Assembly: GCA_964035575.1 (NCBI GenBank)
Contig: OZ037904.1
Location: 806,001 to 870,000 of the forward strand
Direction of reading: 5' to 3'
Length of the DNA: 64,000 nt
From: Rhynchopus sp. YZ270_cl-10
Lineage: Eukaryota > Euglenozoa > Diplonemea > Diplonemida > Diplonemidae
Part shown: positions 1 through 9,324 of the stretch, in pieces
Position numbering within the stretch: position 1 is the stretch's first letter
Layout: each line of letters begins with the position of its first letter
Position numbers and translations under genes: made by a program
Notes under the pieces: model-generated
The model's database searches: none
Told to the model about the DNA's origin: nothing
What the model saw: the letters and a program-made list of their open reading frames with translations, nothing else

Positions 1-1339
1 ACGGACGCGTTAGAACGAACGCGTTAGAACGCACGCGTTAGAACGCACGCGTTAGAACGGACGCGTTAGAACGGACACGTTAGAACGGATGCGTTAGAAC
101 GCACGCGTTAGAACGGACGCGTTAGAACGAACGCGTTAGAACGGACGCGTAAGAACGGACGCGTTAGAACGGATGCGTTAGAACGCACGCGTTAGAACGG
201 ACACGTTAGAACGGATGCGTTAGAACGCACGCGTTAGAACGGACGCGTTAGAACGGACACGTTAGAACGGACGCGTTAGAACGGACACGTTAGAACGGAT
301 GCGTTAGAACGCACGCGTTAGAACGCACGCGTTAGAACGGACGCGTTAGAACGGACGCGTTAGAACGGACACGTTAGAACGGATGCGTTAGAACGGACAC
401 GTTAGAACGGATGCGTTAGAACGCACGCGTTAGAACGGACGCGTTAGAACGCACGCGTCAGAACGGACGCGTTAGAACGGACGCGTTAGAACGAACGCGT
501 TAGAACGCACGCGTTAGAACGGACGCGTTAGAACGGACTCGTTAGAACGGACACGTTAGAACGGATGCGTTAGAACGCACGCGTTAGAACGGACGCGTTA
601 GAACGGACGCGTTAGAACGAACGCGTTAGAACGCACGCGTTAGAACGCACGCGTTAGAACGGACGCGTTAGAACGGACGCGTTAGAACGGACACGTTAGA
701 ACGGATGCGTTAGAACGCACGCGTTAGAACGGACGCGTTAGAACGAACGCGTTAGAACGGACGCGTAAGAACGAACGCGTTAGAACGGACACGTTAGAAC
801 GGATGCGTTAGAACGCACGCGTTAGAACGCACGCGTTAGAACGGACGCGTTAGAACGGACGCGTTAGAACGGACACGTTAGAACGGATGCGTTAGAACGG
901 ACACGTTAGAACGGATGCGTTAGAACGCACGCGTTAGAACGGACGCGTTAGAACGCACGCGTCAGAACGGACGCGTTAGAACGGACGCGTTAGAACGAAC
1001 GCGTTAGAACGCACGCGTTAGAACGGACGCGTTAGAACGGACTCGTTAGAACGGACACGTTAGAACGGATGCGTTAGAACGCACGCGTTAGAACGGACGC
1101 GTTAGAACGGACGCGTTAGAACGAACGCGTTAGAACGCACGCGTTAGAACGCACGCGTTAGAACGGACGCGTTAGAACGGACGCGTTAGAACGGACACGT
1201 TAGAACGGATGCGTTAGAACGCACGCGTTAGAACGGACGCGTTAGAACGCACGCGTCAGAACGGACGCGTTAGAACGGACGCGTTAGAACGAACGCGTTA
1301 GAACGCACGCGTTAGAACGGACGCGTGAGAACGGACGCG
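1..1339. repeat. 14-bp satellite array, left part
   Basis: Tandem copies of a 14-bp unit, consensus ACGCGTTAGAACGG, about 95 copies. The base after GAACG varies (G, C or A) and ACGCG alternates with ACACG, ATGCG and rarer forms. A rare variant with GCGTCA recurs at about 455, 959 and 1253, spacings of 504 and 294 bp (36 and 21 units), so blocks of units have been duplicated together. The array continues past the left edge and resumes in phase at 18752 after the Polinton. Confidence 0.97.
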
Positions 1340-1690
1340 AGTAGATGAATAAAGGAAGAGACTGGCGCAGCTCCCTAAACCTAGTAAAATCTAACACCCC
1401 CAATGTTTTCCTATAAAGCATATGCAAATTTATGCAGCAATGGTCTTGTTTCATACCTGTGAGACAAATTGTCCTCCTCTACAACCTATGTGCTCTTCTC
1501 TACAACCTATGTGCTCTTCTCTACAACCTCTGTGCTCTTCTCTACAACCTATGTGCTCTTCTCTACAACGTATGTGTTTTTCTGTGTAGCTCCTGTGTGT
1601 ATCCTGTGATGTCTCTGTGCACCGTCAATTCCGTCAACTCCGTCAACTCTGTCAACTCTGTCAATTCCGTCAATTTTTGTTAGATTTTTG
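1340..1690 (+). repeat. Polinton left terminal inverted repeat, outer part
   Basis: The outer 350 bp reappear inverted at 18415-18751. The first 180 bp look identical by eye. Further in are short tandem repeats: a 21-bp unit CTACAACCTATGTGCTCTTCT (about 1480-1580, five copies here and a different mix of variants on the right) and a 9-bp unit like CCGTCAACT (about 1620-1675). The arms diverge mainly in these internal repeats, as expected for slippage after insertion. Confidence 0.93.
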
Positions 1691-2130
1691 TTAGATTTTT
1701 TTGTGAAATTTTTTGTTCAGATATTGTTTAGAATTTTTGACAGGATTGACAGGATTGACAGAATTGACAGAATTGACAGAATTTTTGTGAAATTTTTTGT
1801 TGAGAATTTTTTGTGAAATTTTTGTTTCAGATTTTGGATCAGATTTTGTTTCAGATTTTGTTTCAGATTTTGTGAAATTTTTTTGTTGAGAATTTTTGTG
1901 AAATTTTTTTGTGAAATTTTTTGTTGAGAATTTTTGTGAAATTTTTTTGTGAAATTTTTTTTGTGAAATTTTTTTGTGAAATTTTTTTTGTGAAATTTTT
2001 TATTCAGAATTTTTTGTGAAATTTTTTTGTGAATTTTTTTTTGTGTCAGAAAGTAGTGCGAAAAGTAGTGCAGAAAGTAGTGTGAAAAGTAGTGTGAAAA
2101 GTAGTGCAGAAAGTAGTGTGAAAAGTACCG
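1680..2130 (+). repeat. Polinton left inner arm, AT-rich short repeats
   Basis: Irregular copies of TTTTGTGAAATTTTTTGTT-like words with 9-bp AGGATTGAC repeats near 1740-1785, mirrored by ACAAAAAATTTCAC-type words at 17985-18420. No gene: open frames here translate to low-complexity Lys/Phe/Asn repeats. From about 2047 the words change to GAAAGTAGTG repeats. Confidence 0.85.
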
Positions 2131-2184
2131 CTGAGTTCGATATAGGTTAGTACACCATACTTCCTCCACTACTTTCTGCACTAC
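2065..2184. terminator. inverted repeat 3' of the fibre gene
   Basis: GTAGTGCAGAAAGTAGTG occurs at 2065-2082 and 2101-2118, and its exact reverse complement at 2167-2184, so the RNA leaving the minus-strand fibre gene (stop at 2205) could form an 18-bp stem. Placement just past a stop codon fits the 3' palindromes of other genes in this element. Function as a transcript-end signal is inferred. Confidence 0.45.
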
Positions 2185-2204
2185 TTACTACCATACTTTC
2201 TAAC

Positions 2205-3689
2205 TTAGGTCATCTTTTTCCAGGAACTCCATGAAGGAAACGGTCCAGCTTGAAGTACTCGAATCCACTTGTCTTGGGTTTGCACAGAGATGACTTCCTG
2301 AATACGCGATATGTCGTTAGTAATAATTGGATTTGGTAGCGTCTTATTATTGATCAAGAACAAAGTTGTTCCACCGAACTCTGATGGAGCATTCGAATTA
2401 TTAGTACTGTTATACACATAGATCTCTTGGTCGTCTAAGTTTGAATTGAAGTCAAATGCTGTTGGATGATTTATTACTGTACGCGGGTTGAGGTCTATCC
2501 CATCAATGTCGATTCTCTTCCAACCACTCCACGCACTACCCTTACGTAGCCGTGAGTATCGTCTGTTACTGAACACAGCTATAAGCTCCTGAATAACATA
2601 AGTATCGAAAAGCTTAACATCCAGTATAATCTCATAGCTATTAATGTCTTCACTAGGTCCGTTTTGTAAGTTAGCTAGTTTGTACATGAGGTATAGTCCA
2701 CTTGCTGTCTTTGTGTCAAGATCAATTACAGTGTTCGTGGGTAACCCTCTGTCATCCTGGTATGGTTGATATATTTTGTTTTCGACGAGTAACCTTGATG
2801 CATCGTCTTTGTTGTCCATCGTATTCTCGAGTGTTGTCTTCATGGCATTGTCTTTACTGTCCATAGTATTCTCAAGTGTCGTTCGTAGTGTATTGTCTTT
2901 ACTGTCCATCGTATTCTCAAGTGTTGTTCTTAGGCCAGTGTCTTTGGTATCCATCGTATTCTCAAGTGTCGTTCGTAGGGTATTATCTTTCGCGTCCATG
3001 CTAGATTGCAAGCTCGTTCGCAGTGTATTGTCTTTACTGTCCATGGTTGATTCCAAGCTTACTCTCAATGCATCATCTTTCGTGTTCATCGTATTCTCGA
3101 GTGTTTCCTGAGTCAAGTCCTCGCTAGACGTCCATGCTGTCCATGGTACTCCCGTACCCTTCTGAATTCTAACATATTTCTTCAAGGAGAACACAGCGAA
3201 CAATTTTTGTGTGACATAGTTTTCGAATACTTTTGTCGTGACGATGAGTTCATAACTGCCAATATCTTCAGTAGGACCATTTTGTAAGCTCGCCCAGTTG
3301 TACAAGTAGTGAACCCCTTGGGTTGTGTATGGCGCCGTATTCAAGTCTCCATTCGTATCACCCCTATGATTGTAATATGGTGTGGGTATCAAATCTCTTA
3401 TCGTTGTGTCTTTGGTGTCCATCAAGGTTTCTAAATCATTTCTTGTTGCATCAATTCTACCTTGTACATCACTCATGTATGCCTGACTAACCCATTCATG
3501 TTTTCCCGCAATATGTTTAGATACAAGCAACTCATCGTCGGCAGAAGCTTCAGGTACCCTATGCGCAACAATCTCATCAATATGCTTCGTAATAATCTCA
3601 CCACCATCTTTGATTGCTATATGCCCATCAGGAGTGTCGTCAGGTATGATAGATGTTGTTTTGTCTTCTTGTATATAACCGAATACCAT
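2205..3689 (-). CDS. fibre-like protein with phage-type knob modules
   Basis: 494 residues, the outermost gene at the left end of the Polinton. Residues about 193-300 are seven tandem 15-residue repeats of the type LENTMDSKDNTLRTT, likely a coiled or helical shaft. On either side are two related modules (about 104-192 and 305-395) sharing QNGP-EDI-SYE-I, a KLFAVFS/ELIAVFS-like strand and a W-x-x-W ending (PWTAW, AWSGW). The C-terminus closes with a third SWSSW ending. This pattern resembles the knob domain of phage and pyocin tail fibres. The protein therefore looks like a trimeric attachment fibre of the virion. The family call is from motif pattern alone; an unrelated repeat protein is possible. 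The start ATG is preceded by an A-rich leader and follows the zinc-finger gene in the same direction. Confidence 0.75.
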   Translation of the reverse strand: MVFGYIQEDKTTSIIPDDTPDGHIAIKDGGEIITKHIDEIVAHRVPEASADDELLVSKHIAGKHEWVSQAYMSDVQGRIDATRNDLETLMDTKDTTIRDLIPTPYYNHRGDTNGDLNTAPYTTQGVHYLYNWASLQNGPTEDIGSYELIVTTKVFENYVTQKLFAVFSLKKYVRIQKGTGVPWTAWTSSEDLTQETLENTMNTKDDALRVSLESTMDSKDNTLRTSLQSSMDAKDNTLRTTLENTMDTKDTGLRTTLENTMDSKDNTLRTTLENTMDSKDNAMKTTLENTMDNKDDASRLLVENKIYQPYQDDRGLPTNTVIDLDTKTASGLYLMYKLANLQNGPSEDINSYEIILDVKLFDTYVIQELIAVFSNRRYSRLRKGSAWSGWKRIDIDGIDLNPRTVINHPTAFDFNSNLDDQEIYVYNSTNNSNAPSEFGGTTLFLINNKTLPNPIITNDISRIQEVISVQTQDKWIRVLQAGPFPSWSSWKKMT

Positions 3690-3706
3690 GATTTTTTATT
3701 ATAATA

Positions 3707-3724
3707 TACATCTAAATAGATGTA
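3707..3724. terminator. 18-bp palindrome between two minus-strand genes
   Basis: TACATCTAAATAGATGTA: two 8-bp arms around AA, lying 17 bp past the stop of the zinc-finger gene and 18 bp before the start of the fibre gene. Same length and relative position as palindromes at 9289-9306 and 13787-13804, so a hairpin transcript-end signal is likely. Confidence 0.5.
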
Positions 3725-3740
3725 CATCGTTTGTTTTTTA

Positions 3741-4247
3741 CTATACTTGTTGAATGGAGATCGTCATTAATAATTTAACTTTCGTTTCTTCAGGGGTAAC
3801 GACCGCGTCTGCTCCCGAGTCTTCAGGGTCTGCTGCTCCCGAGTCTGTTGACCTCGCAATCGTTTCTACGTCAGTGTTTACATCGTCAGTGAGTGTGTCT
3901 CCAGTACCTTCATCACCTGTGTCTCCAGTACCTTCTGATTCATACACACCTTCAACGATGTCCTCTTCTGTGTCTTCTACAACATCTTCTACGTCTCCTC
4001 CTAACATAGATAATTTCGTCAGGTTCTTCATATGTTTCTTTGATACACAGTGTTTAGTGTAACCTAACTTCTTCACACTCGTATTACACAACGCGCAATA
4101 CATAATCGCAGCTTTTTGTCTCTTGTACGACTCTCTTGCCGACTGAATCATCCTCTCTTTGTTATTAACATAATATTGTTTGAAGTATTCTGGATCTTTT
4201 GATGTCAGGCTCGTTGACCCTTCGATAGATGTCATTTCTGGTGTCAT
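3741..4247 (-). CDS. small zinc-finger protein of the Polinton
   Basis: 168 residues. A U1-like C2H2 finger is visible near residues 50-72: YCALCNT then TKHCVSKKH, spacing C-x2-C-x11-H-x5-H. It follows an EYFKQYYVNNKERM segment of a kind common in proteins of large DNA viruses and their relatives. The C-terminal half is acidic and Gly/Thr/Asp-rich, with ADPEDSGAD, a peptide also found in the polymerase where the palindromic repeat family is inserted. The gene shares an 88-bp AT-rich spacer with the divergent polymerase gene. Nucleic-acid binding is likely; the precise role is unknown. Confidence 0.75.
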   Translation of the reverse strand: MTPEMTSIEGSTSLTSKDPEYFKQYYVNNKERMIQSARESYKRQKAAIMYCALCNTSVKKLGYTKHCVSKKHMKNLTKLSMLGGDVEDVVEDTEEDIVEGVYESEGTGDTGDEGTGDTLTDDVNTDVETIARSTDSGAADPEDSGADAVVTPEETKVKLLMTISIQQV

Positions 4248-4335
4248 TTTTTAATATTAGTTATTTTTTACATTTAGATCAAATTTTTTTTTATTATTTT
4301 TTGTTTACTTTTATATAATTTAAAACGGTACTAAA
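4248..4335. promoter_or_regulatory. divergent promoter region, zinc finger / polB
   Basis: 88 bp, almost pure A/T, between two divergent starts. TATATAA lies about 20 bp before the polymerase ATG, and both starts sit in A-rich context, as do most starts in this element (AAAATG). Promoter function is inferred from position and composition. Confidence 0.5.
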
Positions 4336-7300
4336 ATGAGTAGTGTAAATTCAAATCGAGTTGGTCAGATGCAGTCCCAGGAGGATCCATTGAAGACTCG
4401 GGAGCGCAGCTCCCTCGATGCGTCGTTGACCCTGAAGACACGAATAAAGGAGGTGAAGAATGAGTATGCCAACGCAATCAAGAAACACAACAAAGGTATC
4501 AACGACATCAACAACTTGATTCATTCAGGTGTGTTAGGAGATACTATGATCCAAGGTCTTCAAGCTAACATAGTAGATATTCAAGACAAGATCGCAAGCC
4601 TCAAGTTGGAGCAGCAAACAGCTCTGTTACCATTACATGAGGAGCAGAAGGAGCAGAAGAAACAGAAGAATGCTAGAACCAGAACCATCACAGCCAAGGA
4701 GGTTCAACTTCTACAACCCGTACAAGAAGCTATCAGCAAGCTGAAGAGTAAGAGAGATCTCAAAGGGGAATTCTTCATACAGAACGGGTCACACAAGGTC
4801 AGAGACTTCAAACCTGAACAGAAAAGACAACTGAATGACCTCGCATCTAATAACACGAAAGAGAAGAGACGGATTATTACTGAAGCAAGAGAGTTATACA
4901 AGGATGAAATCGTTCAGAGAAGACTCAGAACCGAAGGTTCCTCGAGGGATTTCAACCCGAGACTCAGGGTAAACACCACAGAACATGAAGTACCCACAGA
5001 ACATGAAGTACCCACAGAAGTAGCCACCGAAGACCCAAACAAACTTGAGGAACTCATTGAAGGAACTACAGTGCAAGTGAAGAATGGAACTAAGAATACA
5101 GATGCTACGATGTTGATTAACTTCCCTGAACTGGTTGATACTTATTTCAAACCAACGATACAAGCTCAGTATGACACTATACGACAATTCATCTATGAAG
5201 GTGTTGAAGGTAATAATACCAGAACAGTAAATTTTCACCTGGCTGCATTCTTATACAAACCCCAAAAAGAGACACCTAAAGGTATAATTATTCCAGGGGA
5301 GGAAACATATATTCACCATCATGTAGTTCGCAAGGGGATAAATACAGGTAACGTAGTTGATTTAGATGGAGTTATGATTGAACTTAACAACTTATTTATC
5401 CGTAATGAATCGAATGAGGCACAATCTGGTTTTATTTTTGCTGGCTTTGAGTATCTTGAAATCTCGCGGTTCAACACTCTACAAGGTATTGGCGGGAAAT
5501 ATATTGATGTTGTTGGGGAGACGTTTACTGATCGGTCCAATCTCAGGGAGAATATTGTCAATGTAAAGAATGTTGATTCTCCAGAAGTCAACAACGCATG
5601 CTTCCGTTTCGCTATAATGGCACATGAGAAAAATATCCAGAAAGATGCATCACGGGCTAGCAAGTACTACAACAAGAAGGATGGTAAATGGATTGACTCA
5701 AAGTATGATTTTTCTATGTTTACTGACTACACTCTCCCTACAACAGATACACAAGTCAAACAATTTCTGAATGCTAACGAACACACATCAATAAGTATCT
5801 ATGGTATTGACTCAGGAGCAGACAAGAAAGGAACGATTCAAGTACTAAAGCACGAAAAGAACCCAAAGAAGGATCACATCAACCTCCTCTTCCATGACAA
5901 CCACTACATGCTGATAAAGAATTTGAGTCGTATGCTGGGTCATGGTAACATGCTTTTATGTCCTAGATGTTTGACCGTTAATAGGAAAACGAAGGCTGAG
6001 ATTGATATGCACCTTGAGACCTGTAATGACAATCCTATACAAACAACAAAGATGGCTCGATGTGACTATATTCAAATTAGTGATAAGAAGCTATCCAATC
6101 AAGAGATGAAACCGTTTGTTATTGTTGCGGATTTCGAGAGCTTCCTTGACACAACAGAGCAGGGTACACTATACAACAAGACCAAGAAGGAACCCTCAAA
6201 GAAGACTCAGGATCGAAGACTCGGGAGCGTAGCTCCCTCAAGGGATCAAAGATCCCGAAGATCCCTCGAGGGGGTAACACCCCTGAAGACCCCCAAAACA
6301 ATTCTCCAAACCCATAGAGCAGCGTCTTTTACTCTTAAGCTTGTCCCAGACACTTCACTCAACTTCACAGGTAAAACTTTCTACACATACACACCCGCAA
6401 ATACAGATGACATAATAGAATATGAAACTGAGTTGCTTGGTCAATTCAACAATGCTCTACAGGAGATAGCTGACAACGTTGCAACTTTCATGGAAAAAAG
6501 ACAGAAGCAGTTTGGAAACATTACCGATGCAAGCTCCGCATTCACCAAGGAAGATAAGACAAGACATAATAAAGCTGATAGGTGTGATTTCTGTAGTAAA
6601 CGCTTTACGAATGGTAATATCAAAGTCAGAGACCATTGTCATCTCACAGGCAAGTATAGAAGACCGCTGTGCTCTAGTTGCAACCTCAAACATAAGACGG
6701 AATATAACATTCCACTCTTCTTCCACAACGCTAAGGGGTATGACAACAACTATATATTCAAAATGCTCAAGCAATGCGACTCGAACGGGGTGGAGGTACT
6801 TAACACAAATTCTCAGACAACGATGATGATCAAGATGGATAAATACACAAAGGTGAAGGTATGGCATGGGAGGATGTTAAATAATAGGAAGATCTCGTTT
6901 CAGGTAAAGGACTCTTTGCAACTTATGAACAGTTCATTGGACACGTTGTTGAAGAATTTGCCCCATGATGAGAAGCATTATCAGTTGCACCACTTACAAG
7001 ATCTGGGTTTTGATTTAGACCTCAATGAAGATGGAAACTTACAAAGACCGCTAACCGAGAATGTTGATTGTTTGCTTAATCTTATGTTAGGGAAAGGAGT
7101 GTTCCCATATTCTTACTTTGACAGCCCCGCTAAGCTGAAAGAAACATCACTACCGTCGATAAAATTGTGGTTTGACAGTCTGAAGAACAAAGATATCAAA
7201 CAGGAGGATTATGATAAAGCCTGCAGAGTATGGGATGTTCTCAACTGCACCACCTTCAGAGACTATCATGACTTTTACCTGGACATGGACGTTGTTGGCC

Positions 7301-9216
7301 TCGCTGATGTACTACAGGCACAAAGAAAAAATCTAGTTGAAACGCATAAACTTGATATGTGTCACTATTGTACTCTACCTAGCTATACTTACGATGCATG
7401 GTTACTCCACCAACAAGAAAATAATAGAGCGATAGACGAGGGGGTCACTGACTCGGAAGCACAGCTTCCTCGAGGGATCTTTGATCCCGAAGACTCAGGA
7501 GCAGACTTGAACACCCAGAACACCTCCGTAGAAGAGCTAAAAGAAATCTTGAAGAAGCGTCAGGAGAAAGCAGTGTCAGGATGTAATAATAAGATTAAGA
7601 TGAAAACTCTCAAAGATCAGGAGTTATATGAGCTGTTCGAGGGGCAGAAACGAGGCGGATTCACTTGTTCGGTAAAGAGACAGTGTAAGGCTAATAACAA
7701 ACATAGCAGAGGAGATAACAAGGCAAAAGAAGGTGACACGCACCTGTTGTACATCGATGCAAATAATTTATATGGTTGGGCTATGTGTAAGAAGCTTCCA
7801 TGTGCTAACTTCAAGTTTGAGAACTGTATGACCCTAGACGACACCAAGAAGATGATTGAGAAGTATGATCCAGAGAGTGATAAAGGATACGTTATTGAAG
7901 TTGACTTAGAATACCCTAAAGAACTGCATGATAAGCATTGGGATTTTCCTCTTGCCCCGTACAACAGACCAGTCGATACAGATGAGTTGTCAAAATACCA
8001 GAAGAAGATACTTTGCGGAGAAAAACATACAGTTGGCGTCAAGCTTATGGCTGATTTCAAAGACAGAAAGAGACAAACATATAATATTGAGTACTTGAAG
8101 TTCCTCCTCGATCAAGGTCTGAAGTTGAAGGCTGTTCATCGTATCGTCTCATTCAAACAAGACTACATCATGAAATCATACATAGACAAGAATAGTGAAT
8201 TGAGGAAAAACGCGAAGAATGATTTTGAGAAGGATTTGTACAAGCTAATGAACAACGCTATCTTCGGCAAGACAATGGAAAACGTGAGGGGTAGGTTGGA
8301 GATGAAGAACATCCCGTACAATAAAACCAAGATAGTGAACGGTAAGGAGGTGCAAATGACAGAAGAAGAATTAAGATTATATATTGCGAAACATCAGAGT
8401 AAGCCATTCTTTAAGTACAATACCGTAGACTTGAAGAGTAGCAAATTACTTCAGTTCAATCAATCGAAAGCCACTCTTGACAAACCCGTGTACATTGGTT
8501 CACAAATTTTAGATTACAGCAAACTTCTTATGAACGATTTCTTCTACAACACGCTCATTCCACATTTCGGACGGGAGAACGTGACTATGGTGTACACCGA
8601 TACTGACTCATTTGTACTGGAGATAAAAACAAAAGACCTTGACGAGAAGCTAGCGGAACCCGAGTTTTCTAAGCATTTTGACTTTAGCAACTACCCCAAA
8701 GAACATAAGCTCTACAACGTAGACAACGAGAAGGTACCAGGGAAGTTCAAGGACGAGCTGGCTGGTGATTGCATGATAGAGTTTATCGGGTTAAAAGCAA
8801 AATGTTATTCGTACTCAACAATCAAGAGAGGATCTCAGGAGCAGACACTGAAGACTCGGGAGCGCAGCTCCCTCGAGGGATCTTCGATCCTGAAGACGGA
8901 GAACAAAGCCAAAGGTGTAGCAAAATATGTTAGTGAAACACTGAGACACGATGAATTCAAGAATATTCTAAAAACCTGTGACAAGCATATTGTAACGATA
9001 AATAATTTTGAGAAGAGAGATCACCAGATATACACGACCCAAGGGCAGAAGATTGCATTAAGCGCGTTCGATGACAAGAGATACATTTGTGATGACGGGG
9101 TAACAACTATGGCGTACGGGTCTCGTCATATTGAACAGGATCAAAGATCCCTCAAGGGGGTAACACCCCCGAAGATTCCAGCTGAAAGAGTAAACCAGGG
9201 GAGCAGGAGCAGGTAG
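4336..9216 (+). CDS. polB: protein-primed family B DNA polymerase
   Basis: 1626 residues; replicates the element from protein-primed ends. Exonuclease motifs are visible: D599-x-E601 in VADFESFL, N798-x4-D803 in NAKGYDNN, and YLDMDVVGLADV. Between the first two is a Cys/His cluster (DRCDFC, VRDHCHLTGKYRRPLCSSC) typical of Polinton polymerases. The polymerase core has motif A DANNLYGW (D1141), motif B NNAIFGKT (about 1305) and motif C YTDTDS (D1422, D1424). The long N-terminal region before residue 590 holds a conserved block (about 265-560) ending with a CPRCLTV finger. GC-rich palindromic repeats interrupt the reading frame at least six times without closing it and encode Arg/Ser/Pro/Glu-rich peptides such as LKTRERSSLEG. 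Recognition as Polinton PolB is secure. Confidence 0.97.
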   Translation: MSSVNSNRVGQMQSQEDPLKTRERSSLDASLTLKTRIKEVKNEYANAIKKHNKGINDINNLIHSGVLGDTMIQGLQANIVDIQDKIASLKLEQQTALLPLHEEQKEQKKQKNARTRTITAKEVQLLQPVQEAISKLKSKRDLKGEFFIQNGSHKVRDFKPEQKRQLNDLASNNTKEKRRIITEARELYKDEIVQRRLRTEGSSRDFNPRLRVNTTEHEVPTEHEVPTEVATEDPNKLEELIEGTTVQVKNGTKNTDATMLINFPELVDTYFKPTIQAQYDTIRQFIYEGVEGNNTRTVNFHLAAFLYKPQKETPKGIIIPGEETYIHHHVVRKGINTGNVVDLDGVMIELNNLFIRNESNEAQSGFIFAGFEYLEISRFNTLQGIGGKYIDVVGETFTDRSNLRENIVNVKNVDSPEVNNACFRFAIMAHEKNIQKDASRASKYYNKKDGKWIDSKYDFSMFTDYTLPTTDTQVKQFLNANEHTSISIYGIDSGADKKGTIQVLKHEKNPKKDHINLLFHDNHYMLIKNLSRMLGHGNMLLCPRCLTVNRKTKAEIDMHLETCNDNPIQTTKMARCDYIQISDKKLSNQEMKPFVIVADFESFLDTTEQGTLYNKTKKEPSKKTQDRRLGSVAPSRDQRSRRSLEGVTPLKTPKTILQTHRAASFTLKLVPDTSLNFTGKTFYTYTPANTDDIIEYETELLGQFNNALQEIADNVATFMEKRQKQFGNITDASSAFTKEDKTRHNKADRCDFCSKRFTNGNIKVRDHCHLTGKYRRPLCSSCNLKHKTEYNIPLFFHNAKGYDNNYIFKMLKQCDSNGVEVLNTNSQTTMMIKMDKYTKVKVWHGRMLNNRKISFQVKDSLQLMNSSLDTLLKNLPHDEKHYQLHHLQDLGFDLDLNEDGNLQRPLTENVDCLLNLMLGKGVFPYSYFDSPAKLKETSLPSIKLWFDSLKNKDIKQEDYDKACRVWDVLNCTTFRDYHDFYLDMDVVGLADVLQAQRKNLVETHKLDMCHYCTLPSYTYDAWLLHQQENNRAIDEGVTDSEAQLPRGIFDPEDSGADLNTQNTSVEELKEILKKRQEKAVSGCNNKIKMKTLKDQELYELFEGQKRGGFTCSVKRQCKANNKHSRGDNKAKEGDTHLLYIDANNLYGWAMCKKLPCANFKFENCMTLDDTKKMIEKYDPESDKGYVIEVDLEYPKELHDKHWDFPLAPYNRPVDTDELSKYQKKILCGEKHTVGVKLMADFKDRKRQTYNIEYLKFLLDQGLKLKAVHRIVSFKQDYIMKSYIDKNSELRKNAKNDFEKDLYKLMNNAIFGKTMENVRGRLEMKNIPYNKTKIVNGKEVQMTEEELRLYIAKHQSKPFFKYNTVDLKSSKLLQFNQSKATLDKPVYIGSQILDYSKLLMNDFFYNTLIPHFGRENVTMVYTDTDSFVLEIKTKDLDEKLAEPEFSKHFDFSNYPKEHKLYNVDNEKVPGKFKDELAGDCMIEFIGLKAKCYSYSTIKRGSQEQTLKTRERSSLEGSSILKTENKAKGVAKYVSETLRHDEFKNILKTCDKHIVTINNFEKRDHQIYTTQGQKIALSAFDDKRYICDDGVTTMAYGSRHIEQDQRSLKGVTPPKIPAERVNQGSRSR
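4392..4418. repeat. palindromic repeat inside polB, copy 1
   Basis: GAAGACTCGGGAGCGCAGC followed by TCCCTCGA: the stem GGGAGC-GC-AGCTCCC sits near the N-terminus of the polymerase frame. The same core is found at 8850-8877. It is read in frame as KTRERSSL. Confidence 0.8.
4921..4970. repeat. palindromic repeat inside polB, diverged copy
   Basis: Contains AACCGAAGGTTCCTCGAGGG and ATTTCAACCCGAGACTCAGG: the same flank words (CCTCGAGGGAT, GACTCAGG) with a different stem tip, CCGAAGG. It is read as GSSRDFNPRLR. A relative with GTCGAGGGATTTCAGCCCGA lies at 16212-16243. Confidence 0.65.
6201..6290. repeat. palindromic repeat inside polB, composite copy
   Basis: The longest copy: GACTCGGGAGCGTAGCTCCC, then a GGGATCAAAGATCCC stem, then ATCCCTCGAGGGGGTAACAC. 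It lies between exonuclease motif I and the Cys/His cluster and reads in frame as a 30-residue Arg/Ser/Pro-rich insert. At least two, possibly three, palindromes are nested or joined. Confidence 0.85.
7449..7506. repeat. palindromic repeat inside polB, copy 4
   Basis: GGAAGCACAGCTTCC stem, then CCTCGAGGGATC-TTT-GATCCC and GAAGACTCAGGAGCAGAC. It reads as PRGIFDPEDSGAD, the same DPEDSGAD peptide as in the neighbouring zinc-finger protein, where the repeat (3811-3847) is read on the opposite strand. Confidence 0.8.
8833..8898. repeat. palindromic repeat inside polB, copy 5
   Basis: CAGGAGCAGACACTGAAGAC, TCGGGAGCGCAGCTCCCTCG and AGGGATCTTCGATCCTGAAG in succession. It shares over 20 bp exactly with copy 1 and inserts LKTRERSSLEG into the polymerase frame just after motif C and the following KAKCYSY block. 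Confidence 0.85.
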
Positions 9217-9279
9217 GATACAGGAGCACAACTGAAAGAGTAAAAGAGCCAGGATCTTCGATCCTCGAGGGTTAACACC
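9137..9279. repeat. palindromic repeats at the end of polB
   Basis: Two more copies: 9137-9178 (GGATCAAAGATCC, CTCAAGGGGGTAACACCCCC) within the last residues of the polymerase, and 9251-9279 (GGATCTTCGATCC, CTCGAGGGTTAACACC) just past its stop. The last one shows that the family is not confined to coding sequence. Confidence 0.75.
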
Positions 9280-9288
9280 GAGCACATA

Positions 9289-9306
9289 CATATCTATATA
9301 GATATG
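9289..9306. terminator. 18-bp perfect palindrome between convergent genes
   Basis: CATATCTATATAGATATG, perfectly self-complementary, 73 bp past the polymerase stop and 19 bp past the stop of the convergent capsid gene. A hairpin in either transcript could mark its 3' end, as palindromes do in mimivirus-type viruses. Confidence 0.55.
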
Positions 9307-9324
9307 CATACTGCAAACACCACC

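Noticed and set aside
1-1339. Telomere repeat at the left end because of TTAG words
   Set aside because: A 14-bp unit with variants and no terminal G-rich simple repeat; the array also continues far inside the window.
1717-2181. 154-codon Lys/Asn/Phe repeat frame in the Polinton left arm
   Set aside because: Translation of the AT-rich subterminal repeats; low complexity with no gene-like part.
4704-9309. Several 60-147 codon frames antisense to polB
   Set aside because: Shadows of a clearly recognised gene, with no motifs of their own.
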